From: Marinomonas vulgaris
GTDB lineage: Bacteria; Pseudomonadota; Gammaproteobacteria; Pseudomonadales; Marinomonadaceae
Direction: 5' to 3'
Assembly (NCBI RefSeq): GCF_018145875.1
Contig: NZ_JAGSSV010000005.1
Coordinates: forward strand, 1 to 64,000
Length of the DNA stretch: 64,000 nt
Part shown: positions 17,521 through 26,809 of the stretch, one piece after another
Position numbering within the stretch: the first letter of the stretch is position 1
How the letters are laid out: every line of letters begins with the position of its first letter
Translations under genes and position numbers: made by a program
The notes under the pieces: model-generated
What the model saw: only the letters and a program-made list of their open reading frames with translations
Told to the model about the DNA's origin: nothing
The model's database searches: none

Positions 17521-18669
17521 TTATAAAAAAGAGCTTCTGAGCGCAACAAGGGTGATGTCATCCAGTTGCGCTGCATCTCCACGGTATTCGGCCAACACAC
17601 GCTCTGTTTTTTGTTGGGCAAGGATTAAGTCTTTATTTGCGTAGGCTTCAGTAATCAATCGCTCAACCTTGTCGTCACCCAGCATGTCACCCTGAGGGTT
17701 TTTTAGCTCTAACACACCGTCCGACACAATAATCAGCGTATCACCTGGATTTAAGTAATGGCTGTGTAAGTCAGCTTCGAATTCATTGGCTGGCAAAATG
17801 CCTAAAGGCATGTGACTGGATTGCAAATAGTCTATGCTGGCATCCGAACGCCGAATCAACGCATTTGGCATGCCACCACCCCAATACAATAAATGCCCAT
17901 CTTTACTCATTAAAATCAAATAACCCGCGCAAAACATATAGTCTGGCAAGATACTGAGCAATATTCGATTGATACGCTCGGCTAACTCCCCCATTTCGAC
18001 CAGCTCGTCAACCGCATCAAAGAATACCTGCATGACCGGTAAAGCCCCAATCGAAGCGGGTAAACCGTGGCCTGTAAAGTCGCCCACAAATACCAAGCGA
18101 GCCCCATCGGAACGGGTTTTAACGAGAGCCAAATCACCATTAAAACTGGCCGCTGATAAACGTGTAATGGCCACATGCTGGGAGTTTTTTTCGCTGCGCG
18201 TTTGGATATGATCCAGCACATGATGAGCCATTTCATGCTCGCGCTCGATCATGGTTTGATAATAGGTCAAGGCTTTGTTTTTTCGATACATTTCTTTTAT
18301 TAAAGCAATGTGACGCATATGCGTTTTTAATCGAATGTTAAGCAATACTTCGCTAAAGGGCTTGGGAATGAAATCGTCTGCGCCGTACTGAAAACATTTG
18401 TCCATCACAGCATCAGCGGTATCAGAAGCAAGACAAATTATGGGAATGAAACGACTACCAGATGCTTGTTTTAACACTTTCACCAACTCAAAACCGTCTT
18501 TGTCCTCCAGCAACACATCAAGCATGACAATATCGGGGATGAATTCCTCAAAGGCCCTTACAGCGGCATCAAAGCTCGACTCGCATCTTACTTTAATGCC
18601 TTCTTTTTCTGCGTACAAAGAAATAATGTCGCGATAAACCAACTCACTGTCTACGCACAATAATTTCAT
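17521..18669 (-). CDS. response regulator with PP2C-type Ser/Thr phosphatase output
   Basis: Receiver domain at 1-115 with phospho-acceptor D51 and lysine K103; the usual acidic pair is D7 followed by S8-E9. A linker helix leads to a SpoIIE/RsbU-like PP2C domain (about 165-380) with the metal-binding GDFTGHG segment and a late SDGVLEL motif. Such proteins dephosphorylate an STAS-domain antagonist in partner-switching pathways, as in Pseudomonas HsbR/HsbA. The STAS gene lies 10 bp upstream and is its obvious substrate. Confidence 0.9.
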   Translation of the reverse strand: MKLLCVDSELVYRDIISLYAEKEGIKVRCESSFDAAVRAFEEFIPDIVMLDVLLEDKDGFELVKVLKQASGSRFIPIICLASDTADAVMDKCFQYGADDFIPKPFSEVLLNIRLKTHMRHIALIKEMYRKNKALTYYQTMIEREHEMAHHVLDHIQTRSEKNSQHVAITRLSAASFNGDLALVKTRSDGARLVFVGDFTGHGLPASIGALPVMQVFFDAVDELVEMGELAERINRILLSILPDYMFCAGYLILMSKDGHLLYWGGGMPNALIRRSDASIDYLQSSHMPLGILPANEFEADLHSHYLNPGDTLIIVSDGVLELKNPQGDMLGDDKVERLITEAYANKDLILAQQKTERVLAEYRGDAAQLDDITLVALRSSFL

Positions 18670-18679
18670 TTATAAGCCC

Positions 18680-18982
18680 TTATTGGATGTCAAAACGTTT
18701 ATCGAAACGCGAAATCATTAAAATATTTTTAATAAAGTCATTAGCGCCTTTTAATTCAATCGGTAAGGTCGCATCAATTGCGTTTCTCATGCTCAACAGC
18801 ATACCGAGTGCTGCGCTGTCTAGATACTCCACCATGCTCATATCAATCACATAACGCGAATAAGCATGAGGCAAATCAGAATACGCCGCACGAAAATCAT
18901 TAAACAGAGAAAAGTCAAAGCTCCCCATGATACTAATGACAACGTAGTGTTCAGAGTCGTTTGCAGTAACGGTAATACTCAT
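18680..18982 (-). CDS. STAS-domain anti-sigma factor antagonist
   Basis: 100-residue single STAS domain of the SpoIIAA/RsbV/HsbA type. The phosphorylatable serine is S56 in YLDSAALG. In such pathways the unphosphorylated form binds a kinase or anti-sigma factor. The adjacent PP2C regulator should activate it. No anti-sigma kinase gene is visible in the window, so the third partner must be encoded elsewhere. Confidence 0.88.
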   Translation of the reverse strand: MSITVTANDSEHYVVISIMGSFDFSLFNDFRAAYSDLPHAYSRYVIDMSMVEYLDSAALGMLLSMRNAIDATLPIELKGANDFIKNILMISRFDKRFDIQ

Positions 18983-19009
18983 AAAATCATCGAGCGAAAG
19001 GTCGAAACC

Positions 19010-19315
19010 TTACTCGCCCCCTTTACATGGTGGCGATAGAGGCACAGCTTCTGCTCGATCTTGCCATTCTTTCACCGTATGCAAATGCATCGCCAGCGCG
19101 TGAAATTTCGGCATCTCCTCTTTTAACGTGGCGTACACAAGCTGATGACGCTGCACCATGCGTTTGCCTTCAAAAGCATCGCTTACCAATACTAATTTGA
19201 AGTGCGTTTCACTGTTAGCTGGCACGCTGTGCATGTAACTCTCATTTTCAAGAGTCATAAAGTGGACTGTCATAGCATCTTGAAGACGTTGCTCGATTTG
19301 CGCTTGGATCGTCAT
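19010..19315 (-). CDS. BolA-family protein
   Basis: 101 residues with the BolA fold signature: HFKLVLVSDAFEGKRMVQRHQLVYATL, here spanning about 37-65 and including the conserved histidine. BolA proteins work with monothiol glutaredoxins in Fe-S and iron homeostasis, and some affect morphology. The C-terminus is longer and less conserved. The gene lies 11 bp after the condensin ATPase gene and 27 bp before the STAS gene. Confidence 0.88.
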   Translation of the reverse strand: MTIQAQIEQRLQDAMTVHFMTLENESYMHSVPANSETHFKLVLVSDAFEGKRMVQRHQLVYATLKEEMPKFHALAMHLHTVKEWQDRAEAVPLSPPCKGGE

Positions 19316-19326
19316 AATAATCTCGT

Positions 19327-22300
19327 TTATTCTGCTGTTGTAAGGGTATCAGATTGACCGTTTAACAAAGCTTGGCCTTTCTCTTTTGGGTAAGCCACAT
19401 CAATAGACACAGCACCACCTTCACGCCATACACTAATAATAGTGTCCATGTTGGCTGCCATCACGGCTCGCTTATCGTCTGGCGCAGCGGCAATCACTTG
19501 TAAGCCAATGTCTTTCATAAAACCCATACAAGTAGATGTTTTCACCATGTCTATTTTATTAAAGGCCTCATCAAACATGGCCAACGAGAAACCACCGACG
19601 ATTTCTCCTTCAGCGGTTTCGTGCAACCGATACGTAGTAGACAGCGCGGCGGCGATAGCTAAGTAAAACGGAATTTGATGCTCACCACCAGACCCTGTTT
19701 GAATACGCTGACTTAAGGTGGTTTTTTTGTTCCCTTCAGCGTCTAAAATATCCACTTCAAAGTTGTAAAATTTGCGGTAGTCAGCTAAATCTTGCTGTTT
19801 CTCTTCGCTCGATATTAGGTCTTGAATCGCTGCGATAGCACGCATATGTTCAGGATCTTCACTAAGATGTAGGTCAAATAAGCCACCTACATTAGCTTGG
19901 TCTTGCGAGCTAAAACGTTCTACCAAATTCAAAATATCTTTCATGTCTCCATTTGGATAATAACGGAATTGATAGATCTCTTGGTTAAATGGCCGACGCT
20001 TTAAACTGTGATTCAACTCACGAATGATATGCGCTACTTGATCAAGGGAATCTTTCAGCTTAGACACATAGTCAGACCGAAAGGTCTCTTCCGCTTCTTT
20101 ACGGGCAAGTTCGGCACGCTTCGCGTATTTCGCCAGCTCAGTTTCACTTAACACATTTATTTGATAGGTAACGTAATGTTCAAACTCTTCAAATTTAGAC
20201 TCTAAATAATCAAGTTGAACATCGTCATCAAGATTGGCTTGATGGTATTTACCGTAATGATCTGCTACTTCTTTACGCACTTTTTGGTCATAACTACGTG
20301 CTTTTTCGTTGGCCTTTTCGGCTCTACTCATGGCTTCTTTGTAAATGGCAGCGCCATTTACCATGCTATTTTCAAGCAGTGCATAGCGTTCACTGGCGTA
20401 TTCTGCATCGTATTTAGGGTTAGACGTTAAGCGATTGCGCTCTTCATCAAGGGCCGACAGAGCGGAACTTAATTGGCTTTTCTGCGTGTTTAGCGCCCCG
20501 AACTGCTCGGCAATTTGCTGGCGTTCGCGATCAAGTTTTTTCTGCTCTAGTTCAACGTTAGCAATACGCCCTTTCAAGGCTTCTATGCGCTCTTGTAACT
20601 CGGTGTCATCGTGCTGCTGTAGCTGGGCAATTTCTGCTTCCACCGCTTCAAGCTCTTGCACCAAGCGGGTTACCGTGTGGCTTGCATTGTTTAACGTATC
20701 AGCATCGAACTGATTATTAGCCATCACGCGACCTAACAAAGAGTCTGCCTGCTCCAAACGCTGATCTGCTTTAAGAAAGTCCATTAACTCCGCACTCAAC
20801 GTGGCTAACTGCTGCTCGCGAGACTCACGCATGCCTTCGATGTTAATACCCACCATCATCGGCGGTACAAAACGAATGGTAGATATAGTACCGGCCAGTT
20901 TTAACATGCCGTCGGCTGTCATGGCACTGTCTTCACGCAATAATTCGCGTTCTGTTTCAACCGGTTTAATGCCACCTAATCGACGGTTCAAATAAGCTTG
21001 AGCATGATCATTATTACAACGAATAAAACGCAAAGCAGAACGCTGGTCACCTCTATTCAACCAAAGTCGAGTTTGTGTGGTGTCGATGACTCGACAGCCC
21101 ATTAGCTGACGTCGGTGGGCTCGGAAAATACGAATCGCCTCTTCTGCGTCTTCTGGCTCAACAATTAACGCCTCACGTTGTGCCCCAAGGTAACCCTCAA
21201 TGGCATCTTGCCATTTACGATCAGTTACTTCCGCCAGATGGCTTAAAGGCGTCGCCGTAATGTTGGCATCATTGAGTAACGCAATAAGACGCTTGGTATT
21301 TTGAGACAGTGGACTAACGCCACCTTTCAACGAAGAGACGTCTGACTCTAGCTGCTTGCATTCGTCTTTTAAATTCAAAATACTGCGATGCAATACTGAA
21401 CGCTGGCTGAACACCTGAGATTTTTCTGTGTCTAACAAAGCATTTAACGCCACCAATTTCTGCGTTAACGGCTTCAAGCTAGCAGAAACACGACCCTCCT
21501 CGGAAATCAGCCCGTCAAACTCCGCAAAGGATTTAACCAGCGCAATGGTATCTGCCGACAGCAAATCCTCGAACGACAACAAGGTCGATAATAAGAGGGT
21601 AAGTTGTCGTACTTGCAACACCGCTTTTTGATCCTGCTGACCTTGCAATACCAACAGTTTTTTATTTTGTTCCAACTGTTGCAACTTAAGACCAACATCT
21701 GAATGCTCGTACTGTTGTTCGAATCGCAGCAACTGACTTTGCAATTGCTTCAGAAGGCTACCTTGCGTGGCTAACTCTTCTTCAATTTCTTCTTCGCGTT
21801 CTTTTTGCAGCTCATATTGATCCTGAATATCGTCCTGCTTGCTGCCAAGTTCATCAAAGCGCGCTTCTGTTGCAATCCACTGATAGTTCACCGCACTTTG
21901 TTCTTGCTGATGTTTTTTCGAGCAATCTTGCTGAATCAATACCAAATCGTCGATGCGCTTTGATACTTCAAGGGTTTTTGCTTCAAGGTGACGATATTCA
22001 TTGAGCGATTTCTGGTAAGCGCCAATCTGCAATGGCGCTTCAGCCAAAACAAAGTCTTGTACAAATCGTGTTGGTGAAGCAATGGGAACGAATTTTAGCG
22101 CGTTCTTAAAGTTCTTTAAAAAGCTGTCTAACGTGATCAACTTCTCGGAACTTGGGCTTAGTTCTTCCAAGTAACGATTAATATATTGCGTCGCTGAGGC
22201 ACTGCCTGACTTAATGTAAGGGTCTAGGCAGGTTTTCTTCATGGTTTCGCGAACTTCGATCCATGGCTTGGCCTGATAGCTTTTGCCTTCCATTGCATCA

Positions 22301-22743
22301 ATGAAATCTGACTTTCGAACACCAACATTCGACAACACAAAACGCCCAAGCACGTCTTCTTCTGGCGACGCCAAAGACGCACTTAACGCCAAGCCCACGG
22401 TGGATTCTTTTTGCGTAATGCTGTCTTCAAAGACTAAAGCCAGATAACTGGTGGCGTCTTGGCGAGGCTGAGTGCCAAACACCTTCGCATTGGCTTGCCC
22501 CGAATCAATCATCCCAAGAATATACGAGCGAATACTACGACCGCTGGCTTTACCGTCGTTTGCACTGGCGTTGTAATTAAGGTGGCGCTTACTTGCCCCC
22601 GTTAATACAGTTTGAATAGCATCCAGTAAAGAAGACTTACCTGAGCCCGTTGGCCCAATGATCGCCGTGTTACCACGAATATTGATCTCTTCCGCGCCAA
22701 GCAAATACCAATTGACTAGTACAATTCGATTTAATTTTTTCAT
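19327..22743 (-). CDS. mksB: SMC-like condensin ATPase, MksB/JetC
   Basis: 1138-residue SMC/MukB-type ATPase. Walker A is GPTGSGKS (30-37). A long coiled coil of about 300-950, with a hinge-like break near the middle, is followed by the ABC signature TGSGGEHQ and a Walker B reading FSLAMFDEAFNKID close to the C-terminus. It is the motor subunit of Mks condensins and of Wadjet plasmid-defence complexes, which extrude DNA loops. It lies 9 bp after the MksE/JetB gene. No JetD nuclease gene follows. Confidence 0.9.
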   Translation of the reverse strand: MKKLNRIVLVNWYLLGAEEINIRGNTAIIGPTGSGKSSLLDAIQTVLTGASKRHLNYNASANDGKASGRSIRSYILGMIDSGQANAKVFGTQPRQDATSYLALVFEDSITQKESTVGLALSASLASPEEDVLGRFVLSNVGVRKSDFIDAMEGKSYQAKPWIEVRETMKKTCLDPYIKSGSASATQYINRYLEELSPSSEKLITLDSFLKNFKNALKFVPIASPTRFVQDFVLAEAPLQIGAYQKSLNEYRHLEAKTLEVSKRIDDLVLIQQDCSKKHQQEQSAVNYQWIATEARFDELGSKQDDIQDQYELQKEREEEIEEELATQGSLLKQLQSQLLRFEQQYEHSDVGLKLQQLEQNKKLLVLQGQQDQKAVLQVRQLTLLLSTLLSFEDLLSADTIALVKSFAEFDGLISEEGRVSASLKPLTQKLVALNALLDTEKSQVFSQRSVLHRSILNLKDECKQLESDVSSLKGGVSPLSQNTKRLIALLNDANITATPLSHLAEVTDRKWQDAIEGYLGAQREALIVEPEDAEEAIRIFRAHRRQLMGCRVIDTTQTRLWLNRGDQRSALRFIRCNNDHAQAYLNRRLGGIKPVETERELLREDSAMTADGMLKLAGTISTIRFVPPMMVGINIEGMRESREQQLATLSAELMDFLKADQRLEQADSLLGRVMANNQFDADTLNNASHTVTRLVQELEAVEAEIAQLQQHDDTELQERIEALKGRIANVELEQKKLDRERQQIAEQFGALNTQKSQLSSALSALDEERNRLTSNPKYDAEYASERYALLENSMVNGAAIYKEAMSRAEKANEKARSYDQKVRKEVADHYGKYHQANLDDDVQLDYLESKFEEFEHYVTYQINVLSETELAKYAKRAELARKEAEETFRSDYVSKLKDSLDQVAHIIRELNHSLKRRPFNQEIYQFRYYPNGDMKDILNLVERFSSQDQANVGGLFDLHLSEDPEHMRAIAAIQDLISSEEKQQDLADYRKFYNFEVDILDAEGNKKTTLSQRIQTGSGGEHQIPFYLAIAAALSTTYRLHETAEGEIVGGFSLAMFDEAFNKIDMVKTSTCMGFMKDIGLQVIAAAPDDKRAVMAANMDTIISVWREGGAVSIDVAYPKEKGQALLNGQSDTLTTAE

Positions 22744-22752
22744 GTCTTGGCC

Positions 22753-23391
22753 CTAGTCCTGATTTGCGTCTTGTGTGGTGTCTGAGTCCGATTCAATGTC
22801 GTCTTCTTCAGGATCTGCACCATTAAATGACTCTAATTGACGCAAATAAGCCTCTGTAACAATAAGCCTAACAACGGGCGTGATATTGATTATTTGGTTT
22901 TTGCTGTCTTCTTCGTATGTTTTACCGCGAATCAAAACGCCGTGACGACTTAATAGCGCCAGAATGTCTTTAAATCGTGTTTCATTGGGCACTTCGCGCT
23001 TAATCAGCTGCACAAATCTGTCTAAAATCGTACGTGTGTTAGTGGCCACAAAGCCATTATCGACTTCGAAGTTCTCGATCTTTTCCTCGTATATTTGACG
23101 AAGAATCAACAAAAACAGGGTTTCGTCGGTTTTGAGTCGAACAAAGGCTTCTTTCTGAACCGGCAAAACACCCGCCAAACGCTCATTTTCATTGACGTAA
23201 AGTTTCATGCCAAGAGCATCAAATAAGCGGCTAAAATAATCTTGATAAGACTCAAGCAATAAATAATGTTTTCGTTGCCCGTGTTTATAGGCACTAGCGA
23301 ACTGGTTAGCAATGACAAAATTGGCGGTTTGCTGGAACTCTTCTACGTCTTTACCAGACTCTTCCACCACTTTTTTTAATTCTCTAAGCAT
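22753..23391 (-). CDS. mksE: MksE/JetB condensin accessory subunit (DUF4194)
   Basis: 212 residues, mixed winged-helix type, matching the DUF4194 subunit of Mks/Wadjet complexes, which bridges the kleisin and the ATPase. The tail is very acidic (many D and E after about 195). Its start overlaps the preceding stop by 1 bp and the ATPase gene begins 9 bp downstream, so expression is coupled. Confidence 0.85.
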   Translation of the reverse strand: MLRELKKVVEESGKDVEEFQQTANFVIANQFASAYKHGQRKHYLLLESYQDYFSRLFDALGMKLYVNENERLAGVLPVQKEAFVRLKTDETLFLLILRQIYEEKIENFEVDNGFVATNTRTILDRFVQLIKREVPNETRFKDILALLSRHGVLIRGKTYEEDSKNQIINITPVVRLIVTEAYLRQLESFNGADPEEDDIESDSDTTQDANQD

Positions 23392-24782
23392 TACGCTTTG
23401 CTCCTACGCACAACAGTAAATTCACGACATTCAACGAAACTGTGCACGTCCAGATATTCATTGGTAAATTGTATTTCATAGGCTTCTTCGAGTTTTTTAG
23501 CCGTCACGCCTAAAGAACCCACATAACGCAAATGATCAAAGCAGACAAAATCTTCTACAGACTCAATGGTGAAATCCAAAATATGCTTGCTGTCGTTCGA
23601 CAATAGCTGCTTGTCTAAATAGCTTTGCATTTTTGGCAAAGTCACCTGACGCGCTTCATGGAAACGTCGTTGCTGGTCACGGAATTTAATTGCTTCTGCG
23701 GACACTTCGGCAGGCGTCATGACTCTTGGTGGTGGCGGTTCACGTCGTTTAGAAGGCTGTGCCGCTGAAGCCATACCCACAAAGCGCGCGCCTATCATTT
23801 CCTTGAGCACGGGCGGTGTATCGTATTTCGCCACGTCTGAAATAATGCCAGCAATTTTATTCGCCATGCCAGGACGTGAGCTGTCCATGTAACGAGCGGT
23901 ATCTGCAGCGCGTTTTTCGAGACGATAACGATATTCATCGATACGCTCTAGCCGCTGCTCAATATTGCTGAACGTCTGGATAATATCGCGACAATCTTTC
24001 TCGACTAGCTGCTCAGCTTTAGTAAGCGAAATCAGCTGTTGATCCGCGTAGCATTGTGCCACTTGCTGTAAGGTATCGGATTGACTTAAAAATGACTGTG
24101 TCAGCTCTAATATCTGACGTCTAAAACGAAAAGGGTTATTACTGGTTTTCAAGGTTTTGTAATCGGCGATCAAAATACCCTCGACAAACAAATCAAAGAA
24201 CCCCGCCACAATCGCCTTTGGGTCACGGCTTTCAAACAACTCACGTTGTAGGCTACGAATACCAAGCAAAATTTGGTTAAGGTGAGCCGAAAAGTCACGC
24301 GCCGCTTCAGCCGTTTGGCTCAAGGTAACGCCCCGTTCTGTCGGGTGCTTAGCAACAGACTCTAAATTGCTTAAAATGCTTAATACAGTCGCGCCGTAGT
24401 TACGCTTACCATGCTGACTAATATCGATGAAAGAACGCAGCAACATGGACACTTGAGGCGTCATCAACACACTGACACGATACAGCTCTTGCTCTTCAAC
24501 CAACCAACCTGTGTTTACCAAACGATGGTAAATGCGCAAAGCATAGTCATGGATGGTTTTAGGAGAATCAAAAGGCTCTTTTTGCTCATCATGCCAGGCC
24601 AATGTATCCAGCTTATGCAGAGTATCTTCAATGCATTCTATGATGACCGATTTGTCTTTTATAGGGTCATCAGCGTGATCATAGAAAACGCTGGCAAGAT
24701 CAGTTAGTACCGCCTCGATCAAGGCACGATTAGAACCACTTAGTGCCTGAAATATTTCATCCGGCAAATGTTTAAACAGCAT
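23391..24782 (-). CDS. mksF: MksF/JetA kleisin-like condensin subunit
   Basis: About 463 residues, largely helical. It is the first gene of a conserved three-gene block and the expected size for the kleisin of MksFEB/JetABC. A proline-rich linker reading KRREPPPPRVMTP separates the helical body from a C-terminal winged-helix region, as in kleisins that clamp the ATPase heads. I choose the ATG at 24782; the frame also opens from a TTG at 24815, but the extra residues look unrelated. Confidence 0.82.
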   Translation of the reverse strand: MLFKHLPDEIFQALSGSNRALIEAVLTDLASVFYDHADDPIKDKSVIIECIEDTLHKLDTLAWHDEQKEPFDSPKTIHDYALRIYHRLVNTGWLVEEQELYRVSVLMTPQVSMLLRSFIDISQHGKRNYGATVLSILSNLESVAKHPTERGVTLSQTAEAARDFSAHLNQILLGIRSLQRELFESRDPKAIVAGFFDLFVEGILIADYKTLKTSNNPFRFRRQILELTQSFLSQSDTLQQVAQCYADQQLISLTKAEQLVEKDCRDIIQTFSNIEQRLERIDEYRYRLEKRAADTARYMDSSRPGMANKIAGIISDVAKYDTPPVLKEMIGARFVGMASAAQPSKRREPPPPRVMTPAEVSAEAIKFRDQQRRFHEARQVTLPKMQSYLDKQLLSNDSKHILDFTIESVEDFVCFDHLRYVGSLGVTAKKLEEAYEIQFTNEYLDVHSFVECREFTVVRRSKA

Positions 24783-24836
24783 CCGTGTGGCCCCAAGCAG
24801 CAACAGTGAAAACAATTATATCAGCGATAAACTCGA

Positions 24837-25214
24837 TCATAGTTTACCTAGATGATTGGCAACCACGGTTTGCATTGCCTCTTTGACAATCACATCGTCG
24901 CCGATTGGAGGCAACAAGGTAATATGTAAATCATCACGCTGTAACGCTGTAATCTGTGAAGGCACATCTTGTCTCAAATGGCGACCTACTGCGAGAAAAA
25001 GAGGCAATACCGCAAGCTGATGAACATCGGCACTAAGAGCCGCGACGGAATCTTCTAATGATGGAGTCGTGAGTTCCATGTAAGCCAAACTGACATTGCC
25101 TTCACCGTAGGTTTGGACAACGTTATTATACAGCGCTTCAAACGGTTTTTTCCAAAGAGGATCTGGACTTCCGTGTGCAAGGAGGATGACGTGATCGAAT
25201 TCTTTGCGTAGCAT
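24837..25214 (-). CDS. CbiX/SirB-like chelatase-family protein
   Basis: 125-residue single-domain member of the CbiX family of sirohydrochlorin chelatases. The metal-binding histidine is H14 in LLAHGSPDPLW, and the conserved LPLFLAVGRHLRQDVP segment is present. Short CbiX proteins insert metal into sirohydrochlorin for cobalamin or sirohaem. No other tetrapyrrole gene is adjacent, so the actual metal and pathway are uncertain. It is the first gene of the run that leads into mksFEB. Confidence 0.8.
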   Translation of the reverse strand: MLRKEFDHVILLAHGSPDPLWKKPFEALYNNVVQTYGEGNVSLAYMELTTPSLEDSVAALSADVHQLAVLPLFLAVGRHLRQDVPSQITALQRDDLHITLLPPIGDDVIVKEAMQTVVANHLGKL

Positions 25215-25426
25215 TTTAATACCTAATGTTTCGAGATCTTGTCATTTTAGCCATCCTCCGACAGAAAAAGAAGGTGCAGACCAAAAAAGCTGATAATCTT
25301 CTGATTTTACTATCAAAAATACCGAATAATTATAGAGGCCACGCCCACAAGCAAGGCGAAGACATTGATCTCATTCTTTACTTAAATCGTAACCCATGTA
25401 TCACATCATCAAGAGAGATTTGTATT

Positions 25427-26302
25427 ATGAACATTCTACTGACCGGCGCGACTGGTTTTATCGGACAATCGTTACTAAGATCGCTGCCTCTTGATGAGCA
25501 TCGTGTTTTCGCTCTTGTCAGAAAAATAGACAATCGATTAGACACAAAAATCACTCAACTCACACTTGACACACTGCCTAAGTTAAATGAACAGATCGAC
25601 GTGTTTATTAACCTTGCTGGTGAAAACATTGCCAGCCAGCCTTGGTCAAATGGCCGCAAGAAAGCGCTTTACGAAAGCCGTGTTACTTTAACAAACTCGA
25701 TCCGTTCTGCATTACAGGTTCCCCCATCTTTAGTTATTTCCATGTCTGCAGTTGGTTTTTACGGCGTAACACGTGATGGCATTTACGACGAAAACACCCC
25801 TCCTGCTCCTGGTTTCGCCCATGAGTTGTGTAATGCATGGGAGTCCGCAGCCAATGCTTTTAACAGCAACGATACCCGTGTAGTCATTTATCGCTTAGGC
25901 GTTGTGCTTGGTAAAGGCGGGGCGTTAGAAAAAATGCGTTTACCGTTTAAGTTAGGTGCTGGAGGCCCCATTGCAGGCGGTGATCAGTGGTTTGCTTGGA
26001 TTCACATTGACGATGTTGTTAAGGTAATACTGACAGCGATTGACAATGAAGCTTACAGAGGCACTTACAATCTAGTAGCCCCTCAGACCATTACACAAGC
26101 GCACTTTGCAAAAGCCTATGCCGCATCACTCGGGCGCCCTGCTGTGTTACCAACGCCGAAATGGCTGATGAAATTAATTTTTGGAGAGATGTCGTCCTTG
26201 TTAACAGAAGGTCCTCAAATCATTCCTAAGCATCTTGTCGATCAAGGTTTTGCTTTCCAGCATAAAACCATTGAACAGGCGCTTGATCACATAAACTGGT
26301 AA
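25427..26302 (+). CDS. TIGR01777-family NAD(P)-dependent epimerase (YfcH-like)
   Basis: 291 residues with the Rossmann motif GATGFIGQ at the very N-terminus, the family hallmark NLAGENI, and a C-terminal DUF1731-like end. The start is the ATG at 25427 with AGAGAG upstream; the open frame reaches 25226 but adds residues foreign to the family. The substrate of this family is not established. It is divergent from the cbiX-mks run and its stop abuts the zinc-finger gene on minus. Confidence 0.87.
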   Translation: MNILLTGATGFIGQSLLRSLPLDEHRVFALVRKIDNRLDTKITQLTLDTLPKLNEQIDVFINLAGENIASQPWSNGRKKALYESRVTLTNSIRSALQVPPSLVISMSAVGFYGVTRDGIYDENTPPAPGFAHELCNAWESAANAFNSNDTRVVIYRLGVVLGKGGALEKMRLPFKLGAGGPIAGGDQWFAWIHIDDVVKVILTAIDNEAYRGTYNLVAPQTITQAHFAKAYAASLGRPAVLPTPKWLMKLIFGEMSSLLTEGPQIIPKHLVDQGFAFQHKTIEQALDHINW

Positions 26303-26806
26303 TTAACGAGGCTTCTTTGGGACAGGAATACCTTTGTCATCGTTCAGTGTGTGGGTGCAAGCAGGATAAGTAACGCACCCCCAAAAATAGCCATTTTTAC
26401 TTTTCTTCCTTATTAGATAATGGCCACAAACACGGCAAGGGTATTTTTTGGTGCTAGCTGGCACGCCTTTGTCGTCTTCCACTGTGGTTTTGCATTCTGG
26501 GTAACGGGAACAGCCCCAAAAGACATTGTCTTTAAAAGTTTTTTTACGCAGTGGAGCTTGGCAAGTAGGACAAAGGTAACGTTTAGCACGAACCGGCTTC
26601 CCTCCTTCGTTATTGGCTGTGTAATCGCACGTCGGATACGATTCACAGCCCCAGAAGTCACCATTAGCGCCTTTTTTTAATAAAAGCAAACCGTCGCATT
26701 TAGGGCAACGGTAGCGCACTTTGGCTGCAGTAATGTGAGAGTCACCCTGCTCTAAGAACTCTTGCTCCCAGTGAGTGTGATGGGATTTATCATCCAACTC
26801 AGACAC
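26303..26806 (-). CDS. triple topoisomerase-type C4 zinc-finger protein
   Basis: 167 residues built from three copies of the zinc finger found at the C-terminus of topoisomerase I. Each has the pattern CxxC, a basic hairpin, then FWGC...YPxC (CPKC, CPTC and CRVC respectively). It resembles YrdD-type stand-alone finger proteins thought to bind single-stranded DNA or RNA. The role is unknown. It lies 3 bp after the small periplasmic protein gene. Confidence 0.85.
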   Translation of the reverse strand: MSELDDKSHHTHWEQEFLEQGDSHITAAKVRYRCPKCDGLLLLKKGANGDFWGCESYPTCDYTANNEGGKPVRAKRYLCPTCQAPLRKKTFKDNVFWGCSRYPECKTTVEDDKGVPASTKKYPCRVCGHYLIRKKSKNGYFWGCVTYPACTHTLNDDKGIPVPKKPR

Positions 26807-26809
26807 GAA

